A stretch of DNA of 64,000 nt. It comes from SIAQ01 sp963767835. GTDB lineage: Bacteria; Planctomycetota; Planctomycetia; Gemmatales; Gemmataceae. The DNA is taken from contig CAVYFY010000019.1 in the NCBI GenBank assembly GCA_963767835.1, positions 62,001 to 126,000 of the forward strand. The letters run 5' to 3'. Shown here in pieces: positions 34,072 through 42,763 of the stretch (its first letter is position 1; every line of letters begins with the position of its first letter). Under the pieces are notes generated by a model. That model was given only the letters and a program-made list of their open reading frames with translations. It made no database searches and was not told the origin of the DNA. The position numbers and the translations under genes were made by a program.

Positions 34072-36150
34072 CTATTTTGACGCCGCCGGCGTCACCTTGA
34101 ACGTCAATTCCTTGCTGTCGCGCAGAACCTTGATCTCGACGGCCACGCCGCCCTTGAGCGTCTCGCGAATCTTCTGGTACGCGACGAGGTTCGGCGTTTC
34201 CTTGCCCGCGAGTTCAACGATGATGTCGCCGGTCTTGAGGCCGGCCAGATCGGCAGGGCCTTTCGCGGAGATGGCATCGACACGCACGCCCTTGCCGTTG
34301 AAGCCCATGTCGGGCTGGAAGCCGATGCGGACGCCGCCGGCGCCGCCGGGCGTGAAAGTGCTTTTGGCAGGGATAAATTCCGGCCGCTTCGGATCGGTGC
34401 ACAGCTCGTCTAGAATTCGTTCGCTCATGTCAGCCACGCGCTTCATGCCCGCCACGTTGATCTTGTCCGAGGTGTCGCTCGGGCGATGGTAATCCTGGTG
34501 CAGCCCGGTGAAGAAGAATAGCACCGGGATCTTCTGCTGATAGAACGAGTAATGGTCGCTGGCGCCGAACACGCTCTTGTCCAAAAGAATCTCAAAGCCC
34601 GGATTGTGTTTCTTGACCAGATTCTCAAATTCGGCGCCCGTGTCCATGCCGAGAGCAAAAAGCGTCGGCTCCCCCGTCAGCGTGATTTTCGTCACTTGAT
34701 TCTTGGCATCGGTGACCAACGCCGCGTTAAGTCCCTTGGCAAGGATTTTCTTGTACTCCTCGGCCTGCAATCCGTCCGTGATCTTTTGCTTGGCCCCTTT
34801 GACTTGGCGGTAGAATTCGCAATTCTTGGCAAGGTCATAGGTGCGAACTTCCTTGCCGTCCTCGTCGGCCACGGTGACGGTCTTTTCGTCAATCCGGGTG
34901 ATCCGCGGGTTGACTCGGCCGACCATATCGAGATTGAGCATCGCGGCGGTGTTTTTCAAGGGGAAGAGCGGCTCGACTTTGCAGTAATGGCGTGAACCGA
35001 TCAGGCCGCGCTCCTCGGCGGTGAACGTCATGAAGACCATGCGTCGGCCTTCGCGATTCTTCATGGCGCCGAAGCGGCGGGCCAGTTCCATGACGGTGGT
35101 GCTGCCGGAGCCGTTATCGTCGGCACCGTGGTGGATTTGCCCCAAGACCGCCTTGCCGCCCATGCTGCCGAAGCCGCCGTAGCCGAGATGATCGTAATGA
35201 GCGCCGACGACGATCGTCTCGTCGGCGAGCGGGCCGCTGCCGTCGAGATAGCCGATGACGTTCTTGACCATCGTCTCTTGCCGCTTGACCTTCACGTTCA
35301 TGGTCATCCGCACGTCCTTGAGAACGGCGCTGTGCGGCTTCAGGTCGGCGTCAATCGCCTTCTCTGCCTCCGCGAGCGTCTTGCCGGTGCTGTCCTTGAG
35401 CAATTCGTCAACCACCTCCCGTTTCATCTGCACAAACGGGATCGACACGGTCATGATTCCCCGTGCCATGGCCGAAAAAGGCATCAGAGTGTCCTTGGTT
35501 TCGCTGGCGTCGTTGACGAGAATGACCGCGGCGGCCTTGGCGAGCTGGCCGCGGTATTGCTTCGCCTCGATCGCCTGAAGCTCGTCCTTGTTCGCCGGAT
35601 CGAACGGCTTTTCCTTGTCGTTCCAGCGCGGCAAGCGCCGCAGGGCGATGACGATCTTTCCCTTGACATCGATGCCGGCATAATCGTCGTATTCGATGCC
35701 CTTGGCCGTGACTCCATAGCCGACGAAGACCACCGGCGCGGTCAGGGCGGCCGCGGCGGAAGTGCCGAGCACCTGGAAATCGACGCCTTGCTTGAGGACG
35801 CGGTGGTTGCCATCATTGCGAATCAGCGTGATATCGCTCACGCCGTCGAGCTGGGCATTGGTGCAGAAAGGGAAGGGCTGAAAGTAGGTGCCGTTGACGC
35901 CGCCCGGCTTGAGCCCGGCCTGCTTGAACTGGATGGCAATGTATTGAGCGGCAAGTTCGAGTCCCACCGTGCCGACGCCTCGGCCTTCGCATTCATCGGA
36001 GGCCAGGAACGTGATGTCCTTGCGCATGCGGGCGGCGCTCGGATCGACCTTGGCGTCTGGCTGCTTGGCGTCCTGTGCTTGGCTGCCGCCACACAAGGCG
36101 CACAGGGAAATGGCCAGCGCAAACCAGATTTGGCGATACTTCGTCGGCAT
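34072..36150 (-). CDS. Secreted M28-family aminopeptidase with PA and PDZ domains
   Basis: 692 residues. Signal peptide (IWFALAISLCALCGGSQA). A PA-type insert occupies about 110-290. The two-zinc M28 site is complete: VGAHYDHLG, GADDNGSGSTTVMELARR, FMTFTAEERGLIGSRHY, NLDMVGRV, and HQDYHRPSD. A C-terminal PDZ domain (about 595-690: GVRVDAISAKGPADLAGLKT, then GDIIVELAG) follows. The protein should cleave N-terminal amino acids from peptides outside the cytoplasm. Length is normal for planctomycete M28-PDZ enzymes. The IS element begins 100 bases upstream of its start. Confidence 0.9.
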   Translation of the reverse strand: MPTKYRQIWFALAISLCALCGGSQAQDAKQPDAKVDPSAARMRKDITFLASDECEGRGVGTVGLELAAQYIAIQFKQAGLKPGGVNGTYFQPFPFCTNAQLDGVSDITLIRNDGNHRVLKQGVDFQVLGTSAAAALTAPVVFVGYGVTAKGIEYDDYAGIDVKGKIVIALRRLPRWNDKEKPFDPANKDELQAIEAKQYRGQLAKAAAVILVNDASETKDTLMPFSAMARGIMTVSIPFVQMKREVVDELLKDSTGKTLAEAEKAIDADLKPHSAVLKDVRMTMNVKVKRQETMVKNVIGYLDGSGPLADETIVVGAHYDHLGYGGFGSMGGKAVLGQIHHGADDNGSGSTTVMELARRFGAMKNREGRRMVFMTFTAEERGLIGSRHYCKVEPLFPLKNTAAMLNLDMVGRVNPRITRIDEKTVTVADEDGKEVRTYDLAKNCEFYRQVKGAKQKITDGLQAEEYKKILAKGLNAALVTDAKNQVTKITLTGEPTLFALGMDTGAEFENLVKKHNPGFEILLDKSVFGASDHYSFYQQKIPVLFFFTGLHQDYHRPSDTSDKINVAGMKRVADMSERILDELCTDPKRPEFIPAKSTFTPGGAGGVRIGFQPDMGFNGKGVRVDAISAKGPADLAGLKTGDIIVELAGKETPNLVAYQKIRETLKGGVAVEIKVLRDSKELTFKVTPAASK

Positions 36151-36240
36151 GGGGTTCTCCTCGAGCGGTGAATCAGCGAATGGGGATATAAATCAGCTTA
36201 AGGGAACAGCCGGCGGAAGGGAAGTGATTTCCGAGTGGAA

Positions 36241-36250
36241 CCGGATTGAA
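36241..36250 (+). repeat. Target-site duplication, left copy
   Basis: CCGGATTGAA, repeated at 37791-37800 on the other side of the insertion sequence. Confidence 0.75.
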
Positions 36251-36343
36251 GGGTGAGCAGCTGAAAAGTAGGTGGGAAATGCATACGCTATGGCCAGCTG
36301 GCTGCGGGCCGGCGTTTTTAGCTCTTGCATAAGGACCACTACC

Positions 36344-36586
36344 ATGATTGATCTCACTCTCTCTGCCGAACAAGAAGCCCAAGCGCAACGCATCGCTGCC
36401 ATCATCAGCAAAGGATTTCAAGAAGAAGCTCTGAACATGGCACGCATCATGGCCTCCAAGCCCGATGCACAATTGCTCGGCGCCACCGAATTCGAAATTC
36501 GCGCTCGAGCGCACAAGATCGCCGCCCACGCCATTGAGACCGCTCTGAATGAGCGGAAAAAAGGGGGTACCAAGGGTCCAGCATGA
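36344..36586 (+). CDS. Small accessory protein of the ISKra4-type element
   Basis: 80 residues (MIDLTLSAEQEAQAQRIAAI, then EEALNMARIMASK and HAIETALNERKKGG). All helical, charged. ISKra4-type elements commonly carry such a first gene. Its TGA overlaps the transposase ATG (ATGAG), indicating translational coupling. The role is unknown; DNA end binding is possible. Confidence 0.7.
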   Translation: MIDLTLSAEQEAQAQRIAAIISKGFQEEALNMARIMASKPDAQLLGATEFEIRARAHKIAAHAIETALNERKKGGTKGPA

Positions 36587-37758
36587 GTTGCCCGCACTGC
36601 CGCGAATCGGCCCGTTTCGTCGGTTATCGGGCCAAAGAGATTAAAAGTTTGGTCGGCGACATGAACTTGTCGCGGCCGTATTACCATTGCAAGCACTGCC
36701 ATCAAGGGACTTGGCCGTGGGACGAAATGCTGCGGTTATCGCCGGAACGCTTGACGCCGGCGGCGCAAGAGATCGTGTCGTTGCATGGCGTCACCAACAG
36801 CTTCAGCAAGGCGGCCAATCAGGTGATGGCCAAAAGCGCCGGGCTGTCCTTGAGCGAATCGACCGTCGAACGCACTACCGAACGCGCGGGCGAGCGTGCC
36901 GGCACTTGGTTGAAACAAGGCGAGGTGTTCGGGCCGAAGAAGCCGTTCCAGTGGAACCCCGATGTGGAGGGCAAGACCTGCGCCTACCTCGCCCTGGATG
37001 CGACGGGAATCATGATGCAAGGTCCTGACGGGGCCAAAGCGGACGGGCGGATGGTGGACGTGGGCATGATCTTCAATCCGCAGCCGCGTGCCGTGGACGA
37101 CGAGGACATCTGTAAGCCGTGCGAAGGGGTGCGTTACCTGGCGGGGCATTACACGCTGGAGGAGTTGGGGCCGCTGATGCGTGGGCAAGGCGCCCAGGTG
37201 GGCATGGATGCGGCCGACCGCTGGATCGCACTGACGGATGCGGGCCAGGGTCTGGAGCATTTCATCGACGTGAATTTCCCGCGGGCGGTGAAGATTGTGG
37301 ATTTCCGCCACACCAGCGAATACGTGAACAACTTCGCCAAGGCGTATCGCGCCGGCAAGGCGGGGGAAGCGTTGGCGGCGACGTGGTGCCACAAACTCAA
37401 GCATGAAGGTGGAGCCGCGTTGTTGGCGGAGCTGGCCTTGTTGGACCGCGCGGCGATGTGCGAACTCGCCCAGGCAGAATACGATAAAGTTCTGAGCTAC
37501 CTGGGCAACCACTGGACGCGCATGGATTACCCGACCTACTTGCGCAAGGGTTGGCAAATCGGCACCGGCGCCGTGGAGTCGGCCTGCAAGACCGTCGTGA
37601 ATCAGCGTCTGAGCATGGGAGGCATGCGTTGGAGCGAAGAAGGCTCGGACGCGGTTTGCCATCTGCGTGCGCTGTTCTGCAGCGCCCCGGACCAATGGGA
37701 CGCCTTCTGGTCTCACGTACCCAAGCCAAGCAACGTCAACCCCCAAATGGCCGCATAG
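36583..37758 (+). CDS. ISKra4-family DDE transposase
   Basis: 391 residues. The N-terminus has a zinc finger (SCPHCRESARFVGY, YYHCKHCHQGTWPWDE), a helix-turn-helix region follows (SKAANQVMAKSAGLSLSEST), then the catalytic DDE domain: first Asp in YLALDATGIMMQG, second in AVKIVDFRHTSEYV, Glu in WQIGTGAVESACKTVVNQRL. The C-terminal region MRWSEEGSDAVCHLRALFCS matches the family. The protein excises or copies the element. It is intact. Confidence 0.9.
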   Translation: MSCPHCRESARFVGYRAKEIKSLVGDMNLSRPYYHCKHCHQGTWPWDEMLRLSPERLTPAAQEIVSLHGVTNSFSKAANQVMAKSAGLSLSESTVERTTERAGERAGTWLKQGEVFGPKKPFQWNPDVEGKTCAYLALDATGIMMQGPDGAKADGRMVDVGMIFNPQPRAVDDEDICKPCEGVRYLAGHYTLEELGPLMRGQGAQVGMDAADRWIALTDAGQGLEHFIDVNFPRAVKIVDFRHTSEYVNNFAKAYRAGKAGEALAATWCHKLKHEGGAALLAELALLDRAAMCELAQAEYDKVLSYLGNHWTRMDYPTYLRKGWQIGTGAVESACKTVVNQRLSMGGMRWSEEGSDAVCHLRALFCSAPDQWDAFWSHVPKPSNVNPQMAA

Positions 37759-37790
37759 GCGAGAATCCACCTACTGTGCTGACGCCTACC

Positions 37791-37800
37791 CCGGATTGAA
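37791..37800 (+). repeat. Target-site duplication, right copy
   Basis: CCGGATTGAA, identical to 36241-36250. Confidence 0.75.
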
Positions 37801-37815
37801 TCACGGAAGCACGAA

Positions 37816-37872
37816 AAGCGAAATCGTGAAAGCTTGCCATTGGTCTCTGGCACTTCTTTCGTGATTTCGCTT
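37816..37872. repeat. Inverted repeat downstream of the DUF1571 gene
   Basis: AAGCGAAATCGTGAAAG (37816-37832) pairs with CTTTCGTGATTTCGCTT (37856-37872), 15 of 17 positions. The long loop makes it a weak terminator; it may be a dispersed palindrome. Confidence 0.55.
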
Positions 37873-37892
37873 ATCGCGTTTTGGTGATTCCT

Positions 37893-38690
37893 TTACTTGT
37901 TGAATTCCGCGTCGGCCAGGCCGATGTTGAACTGGAGGTTGAAGTAACCGAAGCTCTCCAGCAATTCGCCGTCGGCCGGTCCGCCCTGGCGGGGCCAATC
38001 GTAATTCTGCAGGAAGATCGGCATTTTGGAGACCTTCTCCAAATAGATCACGGTGCGATAACATGGGGCTTGCGCGGTCCTTTCCAGGTGGACCACTTCA
38101 ATTTGGTAGCAAGCGCGCTTGTTGTACTCGGCTTGCAGCGGGGGAAGGACCTTCGCTTTGCCGATGGCGCGGTCCATTTCCCAGCTTTTGATGGTCTCGT
38201 CGATCATGTGGCCAATGCCCGCCTCGGTGATGGCGTGCCGGCTGTTTTGCCGGACGCGTGGATCGTTGGGATCGATGGACATGAAGCCGAGGATTCCGGT
38301 GGCCTTACTCTTGACGCGCATTTTGTTGTTGTTCTTCCCCGCGACATACACGACTTCCTGGCCCACGTCCTTGGCGGGTTCGAGCCAGCGTAAATAAACG
38401 CTGAAGGGTTGGGTTTTGACCTTCATCTGGATGATGTTCCGATCCAGAAGCTTGCCATTGACCCGCTCCTGCGACGCCAAGTTGCAAGAGTAATCCTTGA
38501 CGGCGGAATAATTCGTCTTGGCTTCCTGCATCCAGGCGAGCGGCTGATCGAATGACATCTGCTCCGCACTGGCAGCGACAGGCCGAATCGGTCCCTTCGT
38601 CTGGCCGACAGCGAATGTACTAGCGCCCAGCAATAGGATGCCGACGGCAAGCGTGGTCGAAGCACGAATCATCAAGCGTACTGCGTTCAT
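37893..38690 (-). CDS. Secreted DUF1571 protein
   Basis: 265 residues. Signal peptide (TLAVGILLLGASTFAVGQ). The body has WMQEAKTNYSAVKDYSCNLA, SQERVNGKLLDRNIIQMKVK, PFSVYLRWLEPAKDVGQEVV, RHAITEAGIGHMIDETI and YDWPRQGGPADGELLESFGY, the pattern of DUF1571, an exported planctomycete family with a likely lipoprotein-carrier-like beta fold. Function unknown. It is the only gene between the IS element and the MBL hydrolase. Confidence 0.82.
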   Translation of the reverse strand: MNAVRLMIRASTTLAVGILLLGASTFAVGQTKGPIRPVAASAEQMSFDQPLAWMQEAKTNYSAVKDYSCNLASQERVNGKLLDRNIIQMKVKTQPFSVYLRWLEPAKDVGQEVVYVAGKNNNKMRVKSKATGILGFMSIDPNDPRVRQNSRHAITEAGIGHMIDETIKSWEMDRAIGKAKVLPPLQAEYNKRACYQIEVVHLERTAQAPCYRTVIYLEKVSKMPIFLQNYDWPRQGGPADGELLESFGYFNLQFNIGLADAEFNK

Positions 38691-38883
38691 TAATCACCCT
38701 CCGTGGATGGTCCAACCCGTCCTCGCGACGGAAAGCTTTCGTTCCGACGGGTCCGCTATAGCAACACCGCAAACGCGATACCAGCCGGGTTTTTGCGTCG
38801 GTGTCGGCAAAAAGCGCAAGCCAGGCAAGACGGCCACGCGGAAATCGGCCTGAAGTTTGTATAAGTTACAAGAGGAGGGACCG

Positions 38884-39576
38884 ATGAACGCGGCGCTACA
38901 GATTCACGTGATCGTTTCGATGCCATTCGAGGAAAACACCTATATCGCCTGGCGGCCCGACCGGCGCGAGGCGCTGGTTTTCGATCCAGGCCTGGAGCCG
39001 GAGTTGATCCTCGCTTTCCTGGAGGAGCGCGGTCTCGACGTGGCAGCGATTCTCGACACGCACGGACATGCCGACCACATCGCCGGCAACGAAGCCATGA
39101 AAAAACGCTATCCGAAGGCCCCGCTCATCATTGGCTCCGGCGATGCGCCGATGTTGCGCGACGCCAATCTCAACCTGAGCGCTCCATTCGGCATGCCGAT
39201 CGTCAGCCCGCCCGCGGATCGCCTGGTTCAAGAAGGCGACGCGCTGGATTTCGCCGGCATTCGCCTGGAAGTGCTGGAAATCCCAGGGCATTCGCCGGGG
39301 CACGTGGTGTTCGTGGTACGTTCTCCCCTCACCCCTGACCCCTCTCCCCCGGAGGAGCGAGGGGAGACAGCACCCATCATCGTTTTCGGCGGCGATGTGC
39401 TCTTTCGCGGCAGCGTCGGCCGATGCGATTTTCCGGGCGGCAGCATGGCGCTCCTGGAATCGGGGATACGAGAAAAACTGTATACGTTGCCGGACGACAC
39501 GGTGGTGTATCCAGGGCACGGCTCGGCGACGACGGTGGGACACGAGAAGCGGACCAATCCGTTTGTGCCGGCGTAG
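38884..39576 (+). CDS. Metallo-beta-lactamase-fold hydrolase (glyoxalase II-like) with repeat-encoded insertion
   Basis: 230 residues; ATG 38884 is preceded by AAGAGGAGGGACCG, which fixes the start. Metal ligands: DTHGHADHIAG (HxHxDH), LEIPGHSPGHVVFVV, FGGDVLFRGSVGRCDFPGG and VYPGHGSATTVGHEKR. The family hydrolyses thioesters or similar small substrates with a two-metal centre. Between the third strand and VFGGDVLF there is an extra RSPLTPDPSPPEERGETAP, encoded by a dispersed palindromic repeat inserted in frame, at a surface loop position. Cytoplasmic. The exact substrate is unknown. Confidence 0.85.
   Translation: MNAALQIHVIVSMPFEENTYIAWRPDRREALVFDPGLEPELILAFLEERGLDVAAILDTHGHADHIAGNEAMKKRYPKAPLIIGSGDAPMLRDANLNLSAPFGMPIVSPPADRLVQEGDALDFAGIRLEVLEIPGHSPGHVVFVVRSPLTPDPSPPEERGETAPIIVFGGDVLFRGSVGRCDFPGGSMALLESGIREKLYTLPDDTVVYPGHGSATTVGHEKRTNPFVPA
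39321..39367 (+). repeat. Dispersed CTCACCCC palindromic repeat inside the MBL gene
   Basis: TTCTCCCCTCACCCCTGACC then CCTCTCCCCCGGAGGAGCGA and GGGGAGA. Read in frame, giving the Pro-rich insert of the hydrolase. Confidence 0.8.
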
Positions 39577-39583
39577 CCCTCGC

Positions 39584-39627
39584 CGTTTAGCGTTCGCCTA
39601 TCCGGTCAAACCGCGCGAACGCTAAGC
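39584..39627. repeat. GTTTAGCGTTCG-type inverted repeat
   Basis: CGTTTAGCGTTCGC (39584-39597) faces GCGAACGCTAAGC (39615-39627), one mismatch. The same arms occur at 61048-61085, and one arm alone at 51216-51229. Confidence 0.75.
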
Positions 39628-39793
39628 AAGTTCCGAATCTGGGCAAGATACACCAGCCTTGCGGCCGGCACCAACCCGCTTCACCAATTCTTTGCAGCTT
39701 CCGCAGCTTGTTTGCCGACGAATTGGACTATACATTCCGCTGCCGTTCCCTTTTAATCAGGGCGGCCAACGCTATCTACAAGGAGGAATGGGC

Positions 39794-41632
39794 ATGTGCG
39801 GCATCGTCGGCTATATCGGGCAGCGGGAAGCGGAACCCATTCTCGTCGAGGGCTTGCGCCGGCTGGAATATCGCGGCTACGACAGCGCCGGGCTCGCGAC
39901 CCTCACCGGTCCCCATCTGCATCTGCGCAAACGCGCCGGCCGAATCGCCGAGCTCGCCAAGTTTCTCAGCGACAAGCCCGCCCCCGGTTGCCAGGGTATC
40001 AGCCATACGCGCTGGGCGACCCACGGCCCTGCCAACGATCGCAACGCCCATCCCCATATCAGTGCCGACGGATCGATCGCCGTCGTCCATAACGGCGTCA
40101 TCGAAAACTACTCCGCCCTCAAACGGCAACTGCAAGCCGAGGGTTTCGTTTTCAAAAGCGATACCGATACCGAAGTCATCGCCCAGCTCCTTTCCCAGAA
40201 CTATCAGGGCGATCTCGTCGAGGCGGTCCGCAAGGTCCTCAACCTGCTCAAGGGAACCTACGGCATTGCCGTCGTCAGCACGCATCAGCCTGATCTCTTG
40301 GTCGGCGCCCGCCTCGGCAGCCCGCTCGTCGTCGGCATCGGCGAGGATGAGAACTTCATTGCCAGCGATCCAAGCGCCCTCATCGGCAACACCCAGAAAG
40401 TCGTCTATCTGCAAGACGGCCAAATGTGCGAATTGCGCCGCGATAGCTGGCACATCCTCGACGCCAATCACGCCCGCATCGACGCCACCGTTCACCGCAT
40501 CGACTGGGACCTCGGCGATTCCGACAAGGGCGCCTTCGAGCACCACATGCTCAAGGAGATTTTCGAGCAGCCCGAAGCCCTCGAAAACGCCATGCGCGGC
40601 CGGCTTGCCGACGAAGACGCCAGCGCTCACTTCGGCGGCCTCAACCTCGATGCCCGCCATCTTCGCCGCGCCGAACGCTTCATCTTCACCGCCTGCGGCA
40701 CCAGCTATCACGCTGCCCTGGTCGGTGAATATCTTTTCGAGGAATTCGCGCGCATTCCGGTCGAAGTCGAATACGCCTCCGAGTTGCGCTATCGCAATCC
40801 GCCGATGGATCGCAACACCATCGTGCTGGCGATCACGCAATCGGGCGAAACCGCCGACACGCTGGCGGCCCTGCGCGAATCGAAGCGCAAGGGGCACCAC
40901 ACGCTCGCCCTGTGCAACGTCGTCGGCAGCACCATTGCCCGCGAAGCCGACGGCGGCGTTTATCTCCACGCCGGCCCGGAGATCGGCGTCGCCAGCACCA
41001 AGGCGTTTACCAACCAGGTCGCCGTCCTGACGATGCTCGCCCTTTACATGGGCCGCATGAGGCATCAATCGAGCTTGCAGGGGGCCCGCATGATCAAGGA
41101 AATCCGCGCCCTGCCCGATGCGATTCGCCGCACGCTCGCTTGCCACGATCAGGTCCGCGAGATCGCCCAGAAATATTACCACGTCAACAACATGCTTTAC
41201 CTGGGCCGGCAGTATCTCTTTCCGGTCGCGCTCGAAGGGGCGCTCAAGCTCAAGGAAATCAGCTACATCCATGCCGAGGGCTATCCCGCGGCCGAGATGA
41301 AGCACGGCCCGATTGCCCTGGTGGACGAAGACACGCCGTCGGTGTTCTTGATCCCGGCGGGAGGCGTTGCGGACAAGGTGATGAGCAATCTCGAAGAGAT
41401 TAAGGCCCGCGGCGGCCCGGTCATCGCGGTCGCCCCGGAAGGAGATGCCGAGCTGGCCCAGCACCTGCAAGCGCGGGCCGACGAGGTGATCTTCCTGCCG
41501 CAAACGCCGGACTATCTGCAACCGATGGTCTCGGTGGTGCCGTTGCAATTGCTGGCATACCACATCGCGCTGTTGCGTGGCTGCGACGTGGACAAGCCGA
41601 GAAACCTGGCGAAGAGCGTGACGGTCGAGTGA
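39794..41632 (+). CDS. glmS: Glutamine-fructose-6-phosphate aminotransferase (isomerising)
   Basis: 612 residues. ATG 39794 was chosen over 39788 because AAGGAGG (39780-39786) is then well spaced and the product begins Met-Cys, the Cys being the N-terminal nucleophile after Met removal. Glutaminase domain: MCGIVGYIGQREAEPILVEG, RRLEYRGYDSAGLA, HTRWATHGPAND. Two SIS domains follow (FTACGTSYHAALVGEYLFEE, AITQSGETADTLAALRESK, YLGRQYLFPVALEGALKLKE), ending KPRNLAKSVTVE. It makes glucosamine-6-phosphate for cell-wall precursors and other amino sugars. No riboswitch was seen in the short leader. Confidence 0.95.
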   Translation: MCGIVGYIGQREAEPILVEGLRRLEYRGYDSAGLATLTGPHLHLRKRAGRIAELAKFLSDKPAPGCQGISHTRWATHGPANDRNAHPHISADGSIAVVHNGVIENYSALKRQLQAEGFVFKSDTDTEVIAQLLSQNYQGDLVEAVRKVLNLLKGTYGIAVVSTHQPDLLVGARLGSPLVVGIGEDENFIASDPSALIGNTQKVVYLQDGQMCELRRDSWHILDANHARIDATVHRIDWDLGDSDKGAFEHHMLKEIFEQPEALENAMRGRLADEDASAHFGGLNLDARHLRRAERFIFTACGTSYHAALVGEYLFEEFARIPVEVEYASELRYRNPPMDRNTIVLAITQSGETADTLAALRESKRKGHHTLALCNVVGSTIAREADGGVYLHAGPEIGVASTKAFTNQVAVLTMLALYMGRMRHQSSLQGARMIKEIRALPDAIRRTLACHDQVREIAQKYYHVNNMLYLGRQYLFPVALEGALKLKEISYIHAEGYPAAEMKHGPIALVDEDTPSVFLIPAGGVADKVMSNLEEIKARGGPVIAVAPEGDAELAQHLQARADEVIFLPQTPDYLQPMVSVVPLQLLAYHIALLRGCDVDKPRNLAKSVTVE

Positions 41633-41704
41633 GGCCCCGCGGCATTGCTTCGGCGGGTGTGCGAGGTATAATGAGGGAAAACAGCGCGCGAAGAGGAAAC
41701 ATCC

Positions 41705-42244
41705 ATGCCCCGAACTGATGCCAAGCGAGTGATTCTCGAACTCATTCGCAAAGCGGATGGGGAGGTGACTGGAAAGACACGCTTGTTCAAAGCATTTTAT
41801 TTTGCTCACCTCATCTATTTCGAGAAGAATCCCGGATTGCTGACGAACTGGCCCATCGCGCGGATGCCGCAGGGGCCCGGCATTCACAAGAGCCAGGAAT
41901 TGTTCGAACAGCTTGTCGCCGAAGGCCATCTCGTCATCGAAAAGGTCCACGAGAACGTCTATCCCGAAAATCGCTATCGACTCACGGCAAAGGTGAATGA
42001 ACTTGCTCCGTTGCCGGATGATGCCGAACTCGCCATTCAACGAGCCGCCGATTTCGTGAAGGACAAGACGGCGGTGCAGCTCTCGCAGCTTACCCATGAG
42101 TATTCGCGATCCTGGATCGAAGGGAAGAGCGGCGACATTCTCGACATCTATATCGATGTGATTCCGGACGACGAATATGAAGCGCGGAAGACACAACTAG
42201 AAAAACTGGCGGTCGGATTGGATGAAGTTATCGGAGAAAGCTGA
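41705..42244 (+). CDS. Panacea-like (SocA-type) antitoxin-domain protein
   Basis: 179 residues. KTRLFKAFYFAHLIYFEKNP, then WPIARMPQGPGIHKSQELFE and QLVAEGHLVIEKV follow the Panacea order (KL-x-K-x-Y-F-A, then an M-x-x-G-P turn and a helix). SQLTHEYSRSWIEGKSGD matches the second-half SHE-type motif. AGAGGAAACATCC gives a good ribosome site. By analogy with Panacea antitoxins the next gene could be the toxin. More divergent than the gene at 18.4 kb, so the call is tentative. Confidence 0.55.
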   Translation: MPRTDAKRVILELIRKADGEVTGKTRLFKAFYFAHLIYFEKNPGLLTNWPIARMPQGPGIHKSQELFEQLVAEGHLVIEKVHENVYPENRYRLTAKVNELAPLPDDAELAIQRAADFVKDKTAVQLSQLTHEYSRSWIEGKSGDILDIYIDVIPDDEYEARKTQLEKLAVGLDEVIGES

Positions 42245-42321
42245 TCGTCTGGTTGCATTCGGACACGGACTCGGCGCAGAATAAGGAGGTGCATGGAAAA
42301 AGGCAATCGGAGGGTCCCAGC

Positions 42322-42669
42322 ATGAATCCCCAAGTCAAAACGCTCAAGTCCATCGCTGCCCAGGTTTGCCGACTGCGTGGTTTCCGCCTACAGGAATTCA
42401 TGGACGATTGGGGCCTCGAAGAAATCCTGACTGAAGCGAACGAGCAAAATCACGCCGCAACGCAAATCGCGGCGGCAGTGCTGTGGCGATGCTGCTGCAC
42501 CGACGGAAAATTCAACAACTTCCAGGTCGGTCTGCTTGCCGTCGCGCAATATCTCAACGAGCAAAAAGAGAATATCGGAACTCAGCCATTTCGTGATCTT
42601 GTCGCCTTGATGAACGCCGGAACGACCAAAGAGGTCATTGGCAAATGGATGGACACGCACTTTTCCTGA
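42322..42669 (+). CDS. Small helical protein of unknown function next to the Panacea-like gene
   Basis: 115 residues from ATG 42322, with a strong GGAGGG site. All helical: VKTLKSIAAQVCRLRGFRLQ, WGLEEILTEANEQNHAATQI, then AAAVLWRCCCTDGKFNNFQV and GTQPFRDLVALMNAGTTKEV. No known motif. The 77-base gap to the Panacea-like gene is short and has no terminator, so they may be one operon and this may be the toxin (inference). Confidence 0.5.
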   Translation: MNPQVKTLKSIAAQVCRLRGFRLQEFMDDWGLEEILTEANEQNHAATQIAAAVLWRCCCTDGKFNNFQVGLLAVAQYLNEQKENIGTQPFRDLVALMNAGTTKEVIGKWMDTHFS

Positions 42670-42763
42670 GGCGAAACACGCCTCCCAATTTTCCCTTGGC
42701 ATTTCGCCGATCCTTGCAATAATGACGGAAACTCTCCGTCCGCCACGCTCACGGTGCTCTCCC

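Larger units (their letters stand above)
36251..37790 (+). mobile_element. Complete ISKra4-type insertion sequence (1540 bp)
   Basis: Two overlapping genes lie between imperfect terminal inverted repeats: left end GGGTGAGCAGCTG then AAAAGTAGGTGG; right end, read inward, GGTAGGCGTCAGC then ACAGTAGGTGG (about 17 of 24 matching). A 10-bp duplication flanks it. Both genes are intact, so it may be active. It is inserted between the M28 peptidase and the DUF1571 gene and breaks neither. Confidence 0.8.

Noticed and set aside
39577..39793. glmS leader considered as a glmS ribozyme/riboswitch
   Set aside because: The leader is short and filled largely by a palindromic repeat; no ribozyme core was recognised.
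39776..42196. Open frame of about 800 codons antisense to glmS
   Set aside because: It mirrors the glmS codon pattern on a GC-rich strand; no ribosome site, no domain, and glmS is certain.
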